Shown: piece by piece, positions 9,665 to 17,352 of the stretch
How positions within the stretch are numbered: position 1 is the stretch's first letter
Layout of the letters: each line of letters begins with the position of its first letter
NCBI RefSeq assembly: GCF_000378305.1
Contig: NZ_KB899538.1
Location: forward strand, 1,272,001 to 1,336,000
Direction of reading: 5' to 3'
Source: Thioalkalivibrio sp. ALJ12
Lineage (GTDB): Bacteria; Pseudomonadota; Gammaproteobacteria; Ectothiorhodospirales; Ectothiorhodospiraceae
DNA length: 64,000 nt
The notes under the pieces: generated by a model
Seen by the model: only the letters and a program-made list of their open reading frames with translations
What the model was told of the DNA's origin: nothing
Database searches by the model: none
Made by a program: the position numbers and the translations under genes

Positions 9665-11166
9665 ATATGTCCGTTGCCCTTCCGGTCATCATCCCGCTGC
9701 TCGCCGGCGCGCTGTCGGTGATGTTCTGGCGCTCGCATTTCGCGCAGCGTGCGCTGGGCGTGCTCGGCACCGGCGCCATGCTGGCGGCCACCGTCTGGCT
9801 GCTGTTGGAGACCTGGGAGAACGGCCATGTCGTGATGGAGATGGGCTCCTGGCCGGCGCCGTTCGGGATCGTGCTGGTCTCCGACATGCTGGCGGCGATC
9901 ATGGTGATGCTGACTGGCATCATCGGCTTTGCGACCGCGATCTATTCGCTCTCGGGCATCGGCAAGATGTCGGAGAAGTTCGGCTACTACCCGTTGCTGC
10001 ATCTGCTGCTGGCGGGCGTGAACGGCGCGTTCCTGACCGGCGACATCTTCAACCTCTATGTCTGGTTCGAGGTGATGCTGGTCGCGTCGTTTGCGCTGCT
10101 GATCCTGGGTGGCGAGCGCTCGCAGATGGAAGGGGCGATCAAGTACGTCACCCTGAACCTGCTGTCGTCGATGATCTTCCTGACTGCGATCGGCCTGACC
10201 TACGGCCTGACCGGCACGCTGAACATGGCGGATATCGGCGACAAGCTCTCCACGGTGGAGGACACCGGGCTGATCACCGTGATCGCGATGCTGTATCTGG
10301 TCGCGTTCGGGGTGAAGGCGGCGGCGTTCCCGTTCTTCTTCTGGCTGCCGGCCTCTTATCACACGCCGAAGGTCGCGGTCTCCGCGCTGTTCGCGGGCCT
10401 GCTGACCAAGGTTGGGGTGTACGCGCTGTACCGCGTGTTCACACTGATCTTCAACCAGGATGTGGACTACACCCACGAGATCCTCCTGTGGGTGGCCGCG
10501 GCCACGATGCTGACCGGCGTGCTTGGGGCGGCCGCCCACTACGAGTTCCGGCGCATTCTGTCGTTCCACATCATCAGCCAGATCGGTTACATGATCATGG
10601 GTCTGGCACTGTTCACACCGCTGGCACTGGTCGGTGGGGTGTTCTACATCATGCACCACATCATCGTGAAGGCGAATCTGTTCCTGATCAGCGGGATCAC
10701 CTTCGTGATGAAGGGGACCCATGAGCTCAAACTGATGGGCGGGGTCTACCGGACGAACCCGATGCTGGGCGTGCTGTTCTTGATCCCGGCGCTGTCACTG
10801 GCGGGTCTGCCGCCACTGTCCGGGTTCTTCGCCAAGTTCATCATCATCCGCGCTGGTATCGAGGCCGAGGCCTACTGGGCGGTGGGCGTGGCTCTGCTGG
10901 TGGGTCTGCTGACGTTGTATTCGATGATCAAGATCTGGGCCGAGGTGTTCTGGAAGGCGCAGCCGGAGGGCGTCGAGGGCGAGCTCCGTGATGTCAGTTC
11001 GGGCCCGATGATCTGGATGTGGGTGCCGGTGATCATGCTGGCGCTGATGACCGTGGCCATTGGCCTGTACGGCGAGCCGATCTACCAGATGGCGGCGATG
11101 TCCGCCGAGCAGCTCCTGGATCCGTCGCAGTATATTGAGGCCGTGCTGGGAGAATCACGGCAATGA
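9661..11166 (+). CDS. mrpD: Mrp Na+/H+ antiporter subunit D (NuoN/ND2-like)
   Basis: 501 residues and about 14 membrane helices. It is the second antiporter-like subunit of the complex, homologous to NuoM/NuoN. The conserved Glu of the proton path is in [17 protein letters not shown] and the conserved Lys in [21 protein letters not shown]. The start overlaps mrpC and the stop overlaps mrpE (ATGA at both ends). Confidence 0.97.
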   Translation: MNMSVALPVIIPLLAGALSVMFWRSHFAQRALGVLGTGAMLAATVWLLLETWENGHVVMEMGSWPAPFGIVLVSDMLAAIMVMLTGIIGFATAIYSLSGIGKMSEKFGYYPLLHLLLAGVNGAFLTGDIFNLYVWFEVMLVASFALLILGGERSQMEGAIKYVTLNLLSSMIFLTAIGLTYGLTGTLNMADIGDKLSTVEDTGLITVIAMLYLVAFGVKAAAFPFFFWLPASYHTPKVAVSALFAGLLTKVGVYALYRVFTLIFNQDVDYTHEILLWVAAATMLTGVLGAAAHYEFRRILSFHIISQIGYMIMGLALFTPLALVGGVFYIMHHIIVKANLFLISGITFVMKGTHELKLMGGVYRTNPMLGVLFLIPALSLAGLPPLSGFFAKFIIIRAGIEAEAYWAVGVALLVGLLTLYSMIKIWAEVFWKAQPEGVEGELRDVSSGPMIWMWVPVIMLALMTVAIGLYGEPIYQMAAMSAEQLLDPSQYIEAVLGESRQ

Positions 11167-11636
11167 TCGCGCTGACCTGGAATATCGCGCTGGCCCTGAT
11201 CTGGGTGTTCCTGACCGGGAACTTCACAGGGGGCAATCTGCTGATCGGGTTCTTCCTCGGCTATGTCCTGCTGGCGTTCGCGCTGCGTGACAAGCCGGCC
11301 TTCGCGAGCTACGCGCGACGGGTGCCCAAGTTCATCGCCTTCATTGGGTTCTTCCTGTGGGAGCTGTTCCTGTCGAACCTGAAGGTCGCCTACGATGTGA
11401 TGACGCCGACGCACCACATGGTGCCGGGCGTGATTGCCTTTCCGCTGGATGCGCAGACCGATGGCGAGATCACGATCGTCGCGAACCTGATCTCGCTGAC
11501 ACCGGGCACCCTGAGCCTGGACGTCTCGACCGACCGGAAGGTGCTCTACATCCATGTAATGTACCTGGAAGACCGCGATGCGGTGATTCGGTCGATCAAG
11601 TATCTGGAACACCGGGCCCTGGAGGTCCTGCGCTAG
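11163..11636 (+). CDS. mrpE: Mrp Na+/H+ antiporter subunit E
   Basis: 157 residues: two N-terminal membrane helices followed by a soluble domain with the MnhE-type pattern VIAFPLDAQTDGEITIVANL and LTPGTLSLDVSTD. It overlaps mrpD by four bases and is followed after 15 bases by mrpF. MrpE is not found in the related Nuo complex and is thought to help assembly. Confidence 0.95.
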   Translation: MIALTWNIALALIWVFLTGNFTGGNLLIGFFLGYVLLAFALRDKPAFASYARRVPKFIAFIGFFLWELFLSNLKVAYDVMTPTHHMVPGVIAFPLDAQTDGEITIVANLISLTPGTLSLDVSTDRKVLYIHVMYLEDRDAVIRSIKYLEHRALEVLR

Positions 11637-11651
11637 GCGCGGGGGACACAG

Positions 11652-11927
11652 ATGTTCGAAATCGCCATCATCGTGGCCAATGTACTGCTCAGCATCTCCC
11701 TGGTGCTGGGGTTCTGGCGTCTCTATCTCGGGCCGACGCTGCCCGATCGCGTGGTGGCGCTGGAACTGATCGCGTCCCTGACCATTGGCTTTATCGCGGT
11801 GTACGTGATCTCCAGTGGCCGGACCCCGTTTATCGACGTGGCGATGGTGCTGGCTCTGACCGCCTTCCTCGCCGCGGTCGGATTTGCCCGCTATCTCGAG
11901 AAAGGGGGGCACCGCGAAGATGATTGA
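11652..11927 (+). CDS. mrpF: Mrp Na+/H+ antiporter subunit F
   Basis: 91 residues with three membrane helices and the MnhF motif LGPTLPDRVVALELIAS, followed by an Asp in the third helix region (FIDVAMVLALTAF). It overlaps the start of mrpG by eight bases. Confidence 0.94.
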   Translation: MFEIAIIVANVLLSISLVLGFWRLYLGPTLPDRVVALELIASLTIGFIAVYVISSGRTPFIDVAMVLALTAFLAAVGFARYLEKGGHREDD

Positions 11928-12315
11928 GCTACTGACGGCGCTGTTCCTGGTGTCCGGGGCCGCTTTCATGGTGGTGGCCGCGCTGGGGCTTGTCCGCATG
12001 CCGGATTTGCCGATGCGCCTGCACGCCACCACCAAGGCGGGTGTGCTTGGGGCCGGCCTGATGATGGTGGGGGTCGCCGTCTATTTCGGCGACGGGGGCG
12101 TGACCACCCGCGCCGTGGCAGTGATTGGTTTTCTGCTGCTGACGGCCCCGGTGGCCGCGCATGCGATCGGCCGTGCAGGGTATTTTGTCGGGGTGCCGTT
12201 GTGGGAACACACACGCTCCGACGAACTCAAGGGTCGCTACGACAACAAGACCCACACCCTTGCCTCGCCCCCGGAGATGAACGAGTCTTCCTCGGACGAC
12301 GAACCCCGACGCTAA
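11920..12315 (+). CDS. mrpG: Mrp Na+/H+ antiporter subunit G
   Basis: 131 residues, three membrane helices, with the MnhG signature GLVRMPDLPMRLHATTKAGV at residues about 25-44. The start is the ATG at 11920; the frame is open to 11884 but that lies in mrpF. A hydrophilic acidic tail of about 30 residues follows the last helix. It is the last gene of the operon; no terminator for this strand was seen downstream. Confidence 0.94.
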   Translation: MIELLTALFLVSGAAFMVVAALGLVRMPDLPMRLHATTKAGVLGAGLMMVGVAVYFGDGGVTTRAVAVIGFLLLTAPVAAHAIGRAGYFVGVPLWEHTRSDELKGRYDNKTHTLASPPEMNESSSDDEPRR

Positions 12316-12350
12316 GTCCGACCTGGCTGGCATCATGGTCGGTCAGCCAT

Positions 12351-12377
12351 AAAAAAGCCGGGACGCAAGGTCCCGGC
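12351..12377 (-). terminator. Rho-independent terminator of the SOR-like gene
   Basis: On the minus strand a perfect 8-bp stem (GCCGGGAC/GTCCCGGC) with a 5-base loop is followed directly by six T. It lies about 60 bases past the stop of the gene at 12437-12889. Read on the plus strand the hairpin lacks a T tract, so it probably does not stop the mrp transcript efficiently. Confidence 0.88.
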
Positions 12378-12436
12378 AATGGGCACAGTCGCAGGAGAGA
12401 AATACGACTGGAGGTCACTCAGCCATCAGTGCAGGT

Positions 12437-12889
12437 TCAGGCCGCCTGATGGGTTTCCTTCGCCTCGCGAGCGGCCTTGGCCTCTTCCGGCGAATAGGCC
12501 GCGCCAGACCAGAGCATTTCGTAGGCAATCTCTTCGTTACCGTTTTCGCACAGCTCCAGGACCTCCTGGAACAGCGGCTGGAAGGTCTCGCTGCGATGCG
12601 AGGCTTCGTGTTCTTCGAAGCTGCGCCAGAAGGTGATGATCAGCGCCTCCTTGTCCTTCATCGGGCTCTCCACGGCCTGGCCGATGGTCGAGCCCTCGTT
12701 GGAGACGGCGCCGGAATTCAGCGCGACAAAGCCGCCGACGAAGCCGGTGTCCGAGTGATAGGTCTTTACGTTCTCGCACAGCATGGCGACGCGCTCCTGC
12801 AGGTCGTCGATGCTGTACTCCGGCTTCAGGATCACGCGGTTGATGGTGACGACGCCGTCGGCCGGGAAGTTGTGGATCAGCTGGCTCAT
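12437..12889 (-). CDS. Small dimeric alpha/beta-barrel protein resembling half of sulfur oxygenase reductase
   Basis: 150 residues, cytoplasmic. It resembles the ABM/SOR ferredoxin-like fold. Seen in the sequence: Cys38 before a Gly-Phe-Val-Gly-Gly turn, an FWRSFEEHEASH stretch giving His94 and His98, Cys114, and Glu119, Glu120 and Glu124. As remembered, sulfur oxygenase reductase (about 310 aa) uses Cys31, His86, His90, Glu114 and Cys101/104, so the order and spacing (38 to 94 versus 31 to 86) match well. It may therefore bind iron and act on sulfane sulfur, but this is inference; a plain ABM-domain protein is the alternative. A very strong ribosome binding site (AAAGGAGG) precedes the ATG. 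It is transcribed away from an ArsR-rhodanese regulator and ends in a good terminator. Confidence 0.7.
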   Translation of the reverse strand: MSQLIHNFPADGVVTINRVILKPEYSIDDLQERVAMLCENVKTYHSDTGFVGGFVALNSGAVSNEGSTIGQAVESPMKDKEALIITFWRSFEEHEASHRSETFQPLFQEVLELCENGNEEIAYEMLWSGAAYSPEEAKAAREAKETHQAA

Positions 12890-12937
12890 GGTTGTCCTCC
12901 TTTCGGGAACGGGTACCCCTCGGTTGGGGCACGGCTT

Positions 12938-12991
12938 GTTGGTTAGTTTGTTACCAACTGCTGATGAATAGTTCCTGAGTAATCTAGTCAA
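12938..12991 (-). promoter_or_regulatory. Putative promoter and operator of the SOR-like gene
   Basis: On the minus strand TTGACT (12991-12986) and TATTCA (12970-12965) are spaced by 15 bases, a slightly short sigma-70 pair. Just downstream, at the expected transcription start, is an inverted repeat GTTGGT/ACCAAC (arms 12938-12943 and 12953-12958). Its position would suit repression by the divergent ArsR-type protein. The promoter call is tentative. Confidence 0.4.
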
Positions 12992-13088
12992 GAAAAAATT
13001 CGGTGCAACAAACCCGCGTTCCTGTTCAGGCCTTGCGCGTCAGGGCAGGGCGGTCTACCTTGCCGACTTCCCCATCAGGAATGCGTTC

Positions 13089-13763
13089 ATGGCTGATCGC
13101 GAACTGAAAGATTTGCTCTATGACCAGGTCGCCCGGATCGGCAAGGCGGCGTCCAGCCCGAAGCGGCTGGAACTGATCGAGATCCTGGTGCAGGGGGAGA
13201 AGAGCGTCGATCAGCTCGCGGCGGATGCCCAGATCAGCGTCAAGCTGGCCAGTGCCCACCTGAAGGACCTCCGCCAGGCCTGCCTGGTGGAGTCCCGGCG
13301 CGATGGACGGCGTATCTTCTACCGGCTGGCAGACCCACGTGTGGCCGATTTCTGGGTCGTGCTGCGCGAGCTGGCCGAGAGCCGCTTGCTGGAGTTGCAG
13401 GGCGCTGTGCGCGACATGGCGGCCAGTGCCGGCGACATGGTGCCGCTAGGTGGCCAGGAGTTGCTGGAGCAGGCACGCAAGGGTGAGTTGATCGTGCTGG
13501 ACGTTCGTCCGGACACCGAGTACGCCACTGCGCACCTGCCGCACGCCCGGTCCATTCCTTTGCGCGAGCTAAAGCAGCGCCTGGACGAGTTGGCGCCGGA
13601 TGTCCCGGTCGTTGCCTACTGCCGGGGCCCGTACTGTCTGATGGCGCGCGACGCCGTCGCGATCCTGGGTGAGCATGGCTTCCGCGCCGTCCGTCTGGAT
13701 GACGGTGTGGCCGAGTGGCGCCACCAGGGGCTCCCTCTGGAGCAAGGCCCCGTCGATCGTTAG
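13089..13763 (+). CDS. ArsR-family regulator fused to a rhodanese domain
   Basis: 224 residues. Residues 1-95 form an ArsR/SmtB winged helix (KRLELIEILVQGEKSVDQLA, then SAHLKDLRQACLVESRRDGRR, a wing). Residues about 118-220 form a rhodanese domain (LIVLDVRPDTEYATAHLPHA) with the active loop CRGPYC at Cys178-Cys183. Such fusions are thought to sense or handle sulfane sulfur and control sulfur genes. The start at 13089 has AGGAAT about 7 bases upstream. It is divergent from the SOR-like gene, so autoregulation and control of that gene are likely. The second Cys in the active loop could allow a disulfide or trisulfide switch. Confidence 0.88.
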   Translation: MADRELKDLLYDQVARIGKAASSPKRLELIEILVQGEKSVDQLAADAQISVKLASAHLKDLRQACLVESRRDGRRIFYRLADPRVADFWVVLRELAESRLLELQGAVRDMAASAGDMVPLGGQELLEQARKGELIVLDVRPDTEYATAHLPHARSIPLRELKQRLDELAPDVPVVAYCRGPYCLMARDAVAILGEHGFRAVRLDDGVAEWRHQGLPLEQGPVDR

Positions 13764-14161
13764 CCCCTGCCGTCACTGGTGGCTGCGTACTGTGTGCCGG
13801 CACATCGCGCCGATCCCGAGTTGTGAGTGCCCCGGTGGTTGCCCAAGCCCCAGAGCCTTGAAGAACGACCCATCGGGTTTTGGATTCCCTCTCGAAGAAG
13901 GGGTCTCAAAATGGACTTCCGGACGGGCCGTGCTATTCAGCCGGATCCGTCGATATTCGACCTGCCGTATTTGACATCCCCCCCTCAAGCAGAATAACTT
14001 CGTTCTAACGAACATTAGAATGAAAGATGCTCGTGGTGCGCCGATCGGCCGTCTGGCACGTACGCCGACCTTGCTAGCCGGCACCAGCCCCGCCTCCATT
14101 AGGCAAGGAAGCCGGTCCTGCCGCGACTCTCACGGCCCGGGTGCGCCACAGAGGACCCCTT
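13764..14161 (+). promoter_or_regulatory. 398-base intergenic region with promoter and operator-like palindrome for the MFS gene
   Basis: No gene was seen here. At 13971-13976 there is a perfect TTGACA, with an AT-rich -10 candidate at 13993-13999 (AATAAC/ATAACT), 16-17 bases on. Immediately after it is the inverted repeat TTCTAA-6-TTAGAA (14003-14020), well placed to act as an operator around the transcription start. The remaining leader of about 140 bases to the MFS ATG shows nothing else recognisable. Confidence 0.5.
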
Positions 14162-15481
14162 ATGAGCGAACCATTCAGAGCCGCGCAGGCCTATGAACAC
14201 CTGACCCACGGGATTCGCGAGAACCTCGGGCAGTTTGGGCAGCAACTGATCCAGGTCTTCTTCGTGGGCCTGACGATCGGGATGATGCGCACCGTCATCC
14301 CGGCGCTGGCCGAGGACGAGTTCGGCGTGGCCGAGGGCTCGTTCATGCTGCTGACCGCGTTCGTCGTCGCGTTCGGCGTGGTCAAGGGCGTGCTCAATTT
14401 CGTTGCCGGGCGGCTGTCCGAACGCATGGGGCGCAAGACCGTTCTGATGCTCGGCTGGATGGCGGCCATCCCGATCCCGTTCATGATCCTCTACGCGCCA
14501 TCCTGGAGCTGGATTGTGGCCGCGACCGTCCTGTTAGGCGTGAATCAGGGGCTCGCCTGGTCGATGACCCAGACCGCGAAGATGGACATCACCCGGGGCG
14601 ACGAACGCGGCTTCACGATGGGCATGAACGAGTTCTCCGGCTATGTCGGGGTGGCCGTGGCCGGGATCGTGACCGGCTATATGGCCGCTGCCCTCGGGCC
14701 GCGCATGGGGGTGTTCGTGTTCGGCATAGTCGTGATCGCGATCGCGGTCCTGATGACTGCACTGTGGGTGCGCGAGACCCTGGACTGGGCCAAGGCCGAG
14801 GGGGCCCGGCATGCGGCCGGGCAGTCCACCGGGCCACAACCGCGCTATCCCAAATCGATCGCCGATACGCCGACCACCTGGGAGGTGTTCACGCTGATGT
14901 CCTGGCGTGACCGGCGCATGGCCGCGTTCAGCCAGGCGGGCCTGGTGGAGAAGTTCGTCGATGCCCTGGTCTGGGTGTTCTATCCGGTGTTCCTGTATCA
15001 GCAGGGGCTGAGCCTGGCCGCGATCGGCTGGGTCGTGGGGATCTACGGCTTTGTCTGGGGTGGCTCGCAGTTCGCCACTGGCAAGCTCTCCGACCATGTG
15101 GGGCGGTTGCAGCCCATCGTTTGGGGTATGTGGATCTGCGGTGCGGGCGTGGCCCTGACGCTGCTCGGCGAGGGGGTCGTCTGGTGGTCGTTCGCGGCGG
15201 CCGTAACCGGCCTTGGGATGGCGCTTCTGTATCCCAACCTGAGCGCGGCGGTCGCCGATATTGCCCATCCGAACTGGCGCGGCTCGGCGATCGGTACTTA
15301 CCGCTTCTGGCGGGACCTGGGCTATGGCATCGGTGCACTGGCCCTGGGGATCGTTGCCCACATCGGGGGTTCGGTCACCTGGGGCTTCTGGTTCGTGGCC
15401 ATCGCCATGTTCCTGTCCGGTGCGCTGGTACTGCTGTGGGGGGAGGAGACCCACCCGCGGCTGAATCCCGAGAAGGATTAG
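14162..15481 (+). CDS. Major facilitator superfamily transporter
   Basis: 439 residues with 12 predicted membrane helices. The MFS loop 2-3 motif is visible as GRLSERMGRKTVL (about 83-95), and a second copy after the central loop as GKLSDHVGRLQPIV. The central loop, about residues 205-240, is hydrophilic. AGAGGA precedes the ATG at 14162; an upstream ATG at 14141 in frame is less well placed. The substrate is unknown. Its position beside the ArsR-rhodanese and SOR-like genes, and its own operator-like palindrome, suggest an exporter induced by the same or a related stress. It converges on the DUF6231 gene. Confidence 0.88.
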   Translation: MSEPFRAAQAYEHLTHGIRENLGQFGQQLIQVFFVGLTIGMMRTVIPALAEDEFGVAEGSFMLLTAFVVAFGVVKGVLNFVAGRLSERMGRKTVLMLGWMAAIPIPFMILYAPSWSWIVAATVLLGVNQGLAWSMTQTAKMDITRGDERGFTMGMNEFSGYVGVAVAGIVTGYMAAALGPRMGVFVFGIVVIAIAVLMTALWVRETLDWAKAEGARHAAGQSTGPQPRYPKSIADTPTTWEVFTLMSWRDRRMAAFSQAGLVEKFVDALVWVFYPVFLYQQGLSLAAIGWVVGIYGFVWGGSQFATGKLSDHVGRLQPIVWGMWICGAGVALTLLGEGVVWWSFAAAVTGLGMALLYPNLSAAVADIAHPNWRGSAIGTYRFWRDLGYGIGALALGIVAHIGGSVTWGFWFVAIAMFLSGALVLLWGEETHPRLNPEKD

Positions 15482-15496
15482 GCACCCGCCGCGCGC

Positions 15497-15955
15497 CTAC
15501 CAGCGCGCCTTGTCCCACATGCCCGGGTTGGCCCAGAAGCGGGCATTCAGCCAGTCGGGCGTCAGCTTGTAGTCATACAGGCTGGTGCGGTAGACCGCAT
15601 GATCCGGCACGGCGGATTCGGCGTCCGGGTCCCGGCGAAAGCCCAGCGCAAGAAACTCGTTCAGCCCCCAGCGTTCATCGTCCAGCCGATGCAGGATCAG
15701 CACCTCGTCCGCCCAGCGATCCCGCAGCCCGCCGAGCAGGTTCTGGCCGGTCGGCCTATCCAGCGCGCTGAGGGTGTCCAGCAGCAGGACCAGTGGCACG
15801 CGGGATTCGGGCGGGTGTTCGAGAAAGTCCTCCACGGTGATCTGTTCCAGCCCCGGTGGGCTGTCCGGTGGCTTGGCCCCGGCCGCGAGCAGAACAGCCC
15901 GGCCCTCGCGCAGGCGGCGCGGCAGATGTCGGCGCAGGGCATCAATGTCGATCAA
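15497..15955 (-). CDS. DUF6231-like protein
   Basis: 152 residues, soluble. It begins with a helix rich in Arg, then has VLLLDTLSALDRPTGQNLLGG and a closing WLNARFWANPGMWDKARW. This resembles the DUF6231 family of gammaproteobacteria, uncharacterised. The central part reads like a Rossmann-type fold ([19 protein letters not shown]). It is divergent from the cyclic-nucleotide-binding protein at 16059. Confidence 0.65.
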   Translation of the reverse strand: MIDIDALRRHLPRRLREGRAVLLAAGAKPPDSPPGLEQITVEDFLEHPPESRVPLVLLLDTLSALDRPTGQNLLGGLRDRWADEVLILHRLDDERWGLNEFLALGFRRDPDAESAVPDHAVYRTSLYDYKLTPDWLNARFWANPGMWDKARW

Positions 15956-16058
15956 CGCAGGCCTCCTTGGTAATTCCCGTCGCCTGTGCCGACGGCGTGT
16001 TCGTTATACTCTAAATGACTCCCACTGCTACTGCGGACCCGTTAGAAGGAAGCCCCTC

Positions 16059-16541
16059 ATGTCCAAGGAACTGCTGACCGAATTCCTCTCCAAGCACCCG
16101 ATCTCCGCGTCCCTGACGCCTGCGGAGGTGGAAGTCCTGCTCGAATACCTGGAGGTGGTGGAGACCCACCACAAGCAGGTGATCGCGGATATCGGCGAGG
16201 TGGGCGAGTCGCTGTTTTTCGTGGTGAGCGGGACGGCCGCGTTGTATCACGACGACGGCAGCCAGGAGATCGAGGTGGGCCGCATGCAAACCGGCGAGCT
16301 GGCCGGGTCGATGTCGTTCTTTGACCGGGTGCCGCGCGGCGTGCGCATGCGTGCGCTGAGCGACAAGACGCGGCTGCTGCGCCTGTCGCGCTCGATGTAC
16401 GACCGCCTGCGTGTGGAGAACCCGTATATCGCGGTGAACCTGCTGGAGTTCGCGATCATCAGCCTGGATCACCTGATCCGCCGTGTCTCGGAGGACGTGG
16501 CGACCTACGCCCACTACCTCTACTCCCCGGGCAAGAAGTAA
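16059..16541 (+). CDS. Cyclic nucleotide-binding domain protein
   Basis: 160 residues made of one cNMP-binding (cupin-like) domain at about 25-130: HKQVIADIGEVGESLFFVVSG and RMQTGELAGSMSFFDRVPRG, the phosphate-binding cassette region with Glu and the Arg of the PRG turn. There is no DNA-binding domain, so it is not a complete CRP-type regulator. The start at 16059 follows AGAAGGA by about 8 bases. The YdcF-like gene follows after 17 bases, so co-transcription is likely. Ligand and target are unknown. Confidence 0.85.
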   Translation: MSKELLTEFLSKHPISASLTPAEVEVLLEYLEVVETHHKQVIADIGEVGESLFFVVSGTAALYHDDGSQEIEVGRMQTGELAGSMSFFDRVPRGVRMRALSDKTRLLRLSRSMYDRLRVENPYIAVNLLEFAIISLDHLIRRVSEDVATYAHYLYSPGKK

Positions 16542-16558
16542 GCCCCCCGGGACCGCCC

Positions 16559-17347
16559 ATGCTCGCGTCCCTGCAAACCATTGCGGAACACCTGTTGTTG
16601 CCGCCGGGGCTGGGTATCGCCCTGACGGTGCTGGGCGTGCTGTTGTGGCGGGCCGACTGGCGTGGTGGCCGGCCGCTCCTGGCGCTGGGGCTGCTGGCGC
16701 TGGTGCTGCCCAGCCTGCAGGTCGTGGCACAGCCCCTGGCGGATACCCTCGAGCGCGAGGTGCGCGACAGCGTACTGGCGACCGGGCGGGCGGATGCGAT
16801 CGTCATCCTGGGCGGTGGCCGCTGGGTGGGGCGCGCGGAGGACGCCGGACACGACGCCCTGAACCCCCGCACCCACGAGCGTGTGCGCGAGGGCGCGCGG
16901 CTGCATCGTGCCACCGATCTCCCCATTGTGGTCTCGGGCGGGGTACCGAGGGCCCTGCCCGGGCGGCGTTCGGAGGCCGAACTGATGGCCGCGACCCTGC
17001 AACAGGATCTCGGTGTCTCGGCACGCTGGCTCGAGAACACCTCGCGCAACACCTGCGAGAATGCCACGCATACACGCCAGCGCTTGCAGGGGCAGGGCGT
17101 GGATACCGTGCTGGTGGTGACCCAGGCGATGCATCTGCCGCGGGCCCTGGAGTGTTTCGAGCGCGCCGGGTTCGACGCCTACCCGGCGCCCGCCGGTTTC
17201 CGCGGTGCCACCGGTGACCCGCGTAGCCTGCGGGACTTCCTGCCCACGACCGAGTCTATCGAGACCTCGCGCTTTGCCCTGCGCGAGTGGCTGGCGCGGG
17301 CGGCGTTGCCCCTGCGCGAGCGTCAGCGCGGCAGTTCGGGAGACTGA
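16559..17347 (+). CDS. YdcF/ElyC-like (DUF218) protein
   Basis: 262 residues. Two N-terminal membrane helices (residues about 8-25 and 32-55), then a DUF218 domain: AIVILGGGRWVG, IVVSGGVPRALPGRRSEAE, ENTSRNTCENATHTRQRL and VLVVTQAMHLPRALECFERAG. This order is typical of the YdcF/ElyC/SanA group, envelope proteins linked in enterobacteria to cell-wall or lipid-carrier metabolism. The catalytic domain should face the periplasm. It is followed after only 5 bases by the YdbH-like gene, consistent with an envelope operon. Confidence 0.87.
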   Translation: MLASLQTIAEHLLLPPGLGIALTVLGVLLWRADWRGGRPLLALGLLALVLPSLQVVAQPLADTLEREVRDSVLATGRADAIVILGGGRWVGRAEDAGHDALNPRTHERVREGARLHRATDLPIVVSGGVPRALPGRRSEAELMAATLQQDLGVSARWLENTSRNTCENATHTRQRLQGQGVDTVLVVTQAMHLPRALECFERAGFDAYPAPAGFRGATGDPRSLRDFLPTTESIETSRFALREWLARAALPLRERQRGSSGD

Positions 17348-17352
17348 GGCCC

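Noticed and set aside
12357-12377. Terminator for the mrp operon
   Set aside because: On the plus strand the stem is followed by AATGGG, not T; the T tract is on the minus strand.
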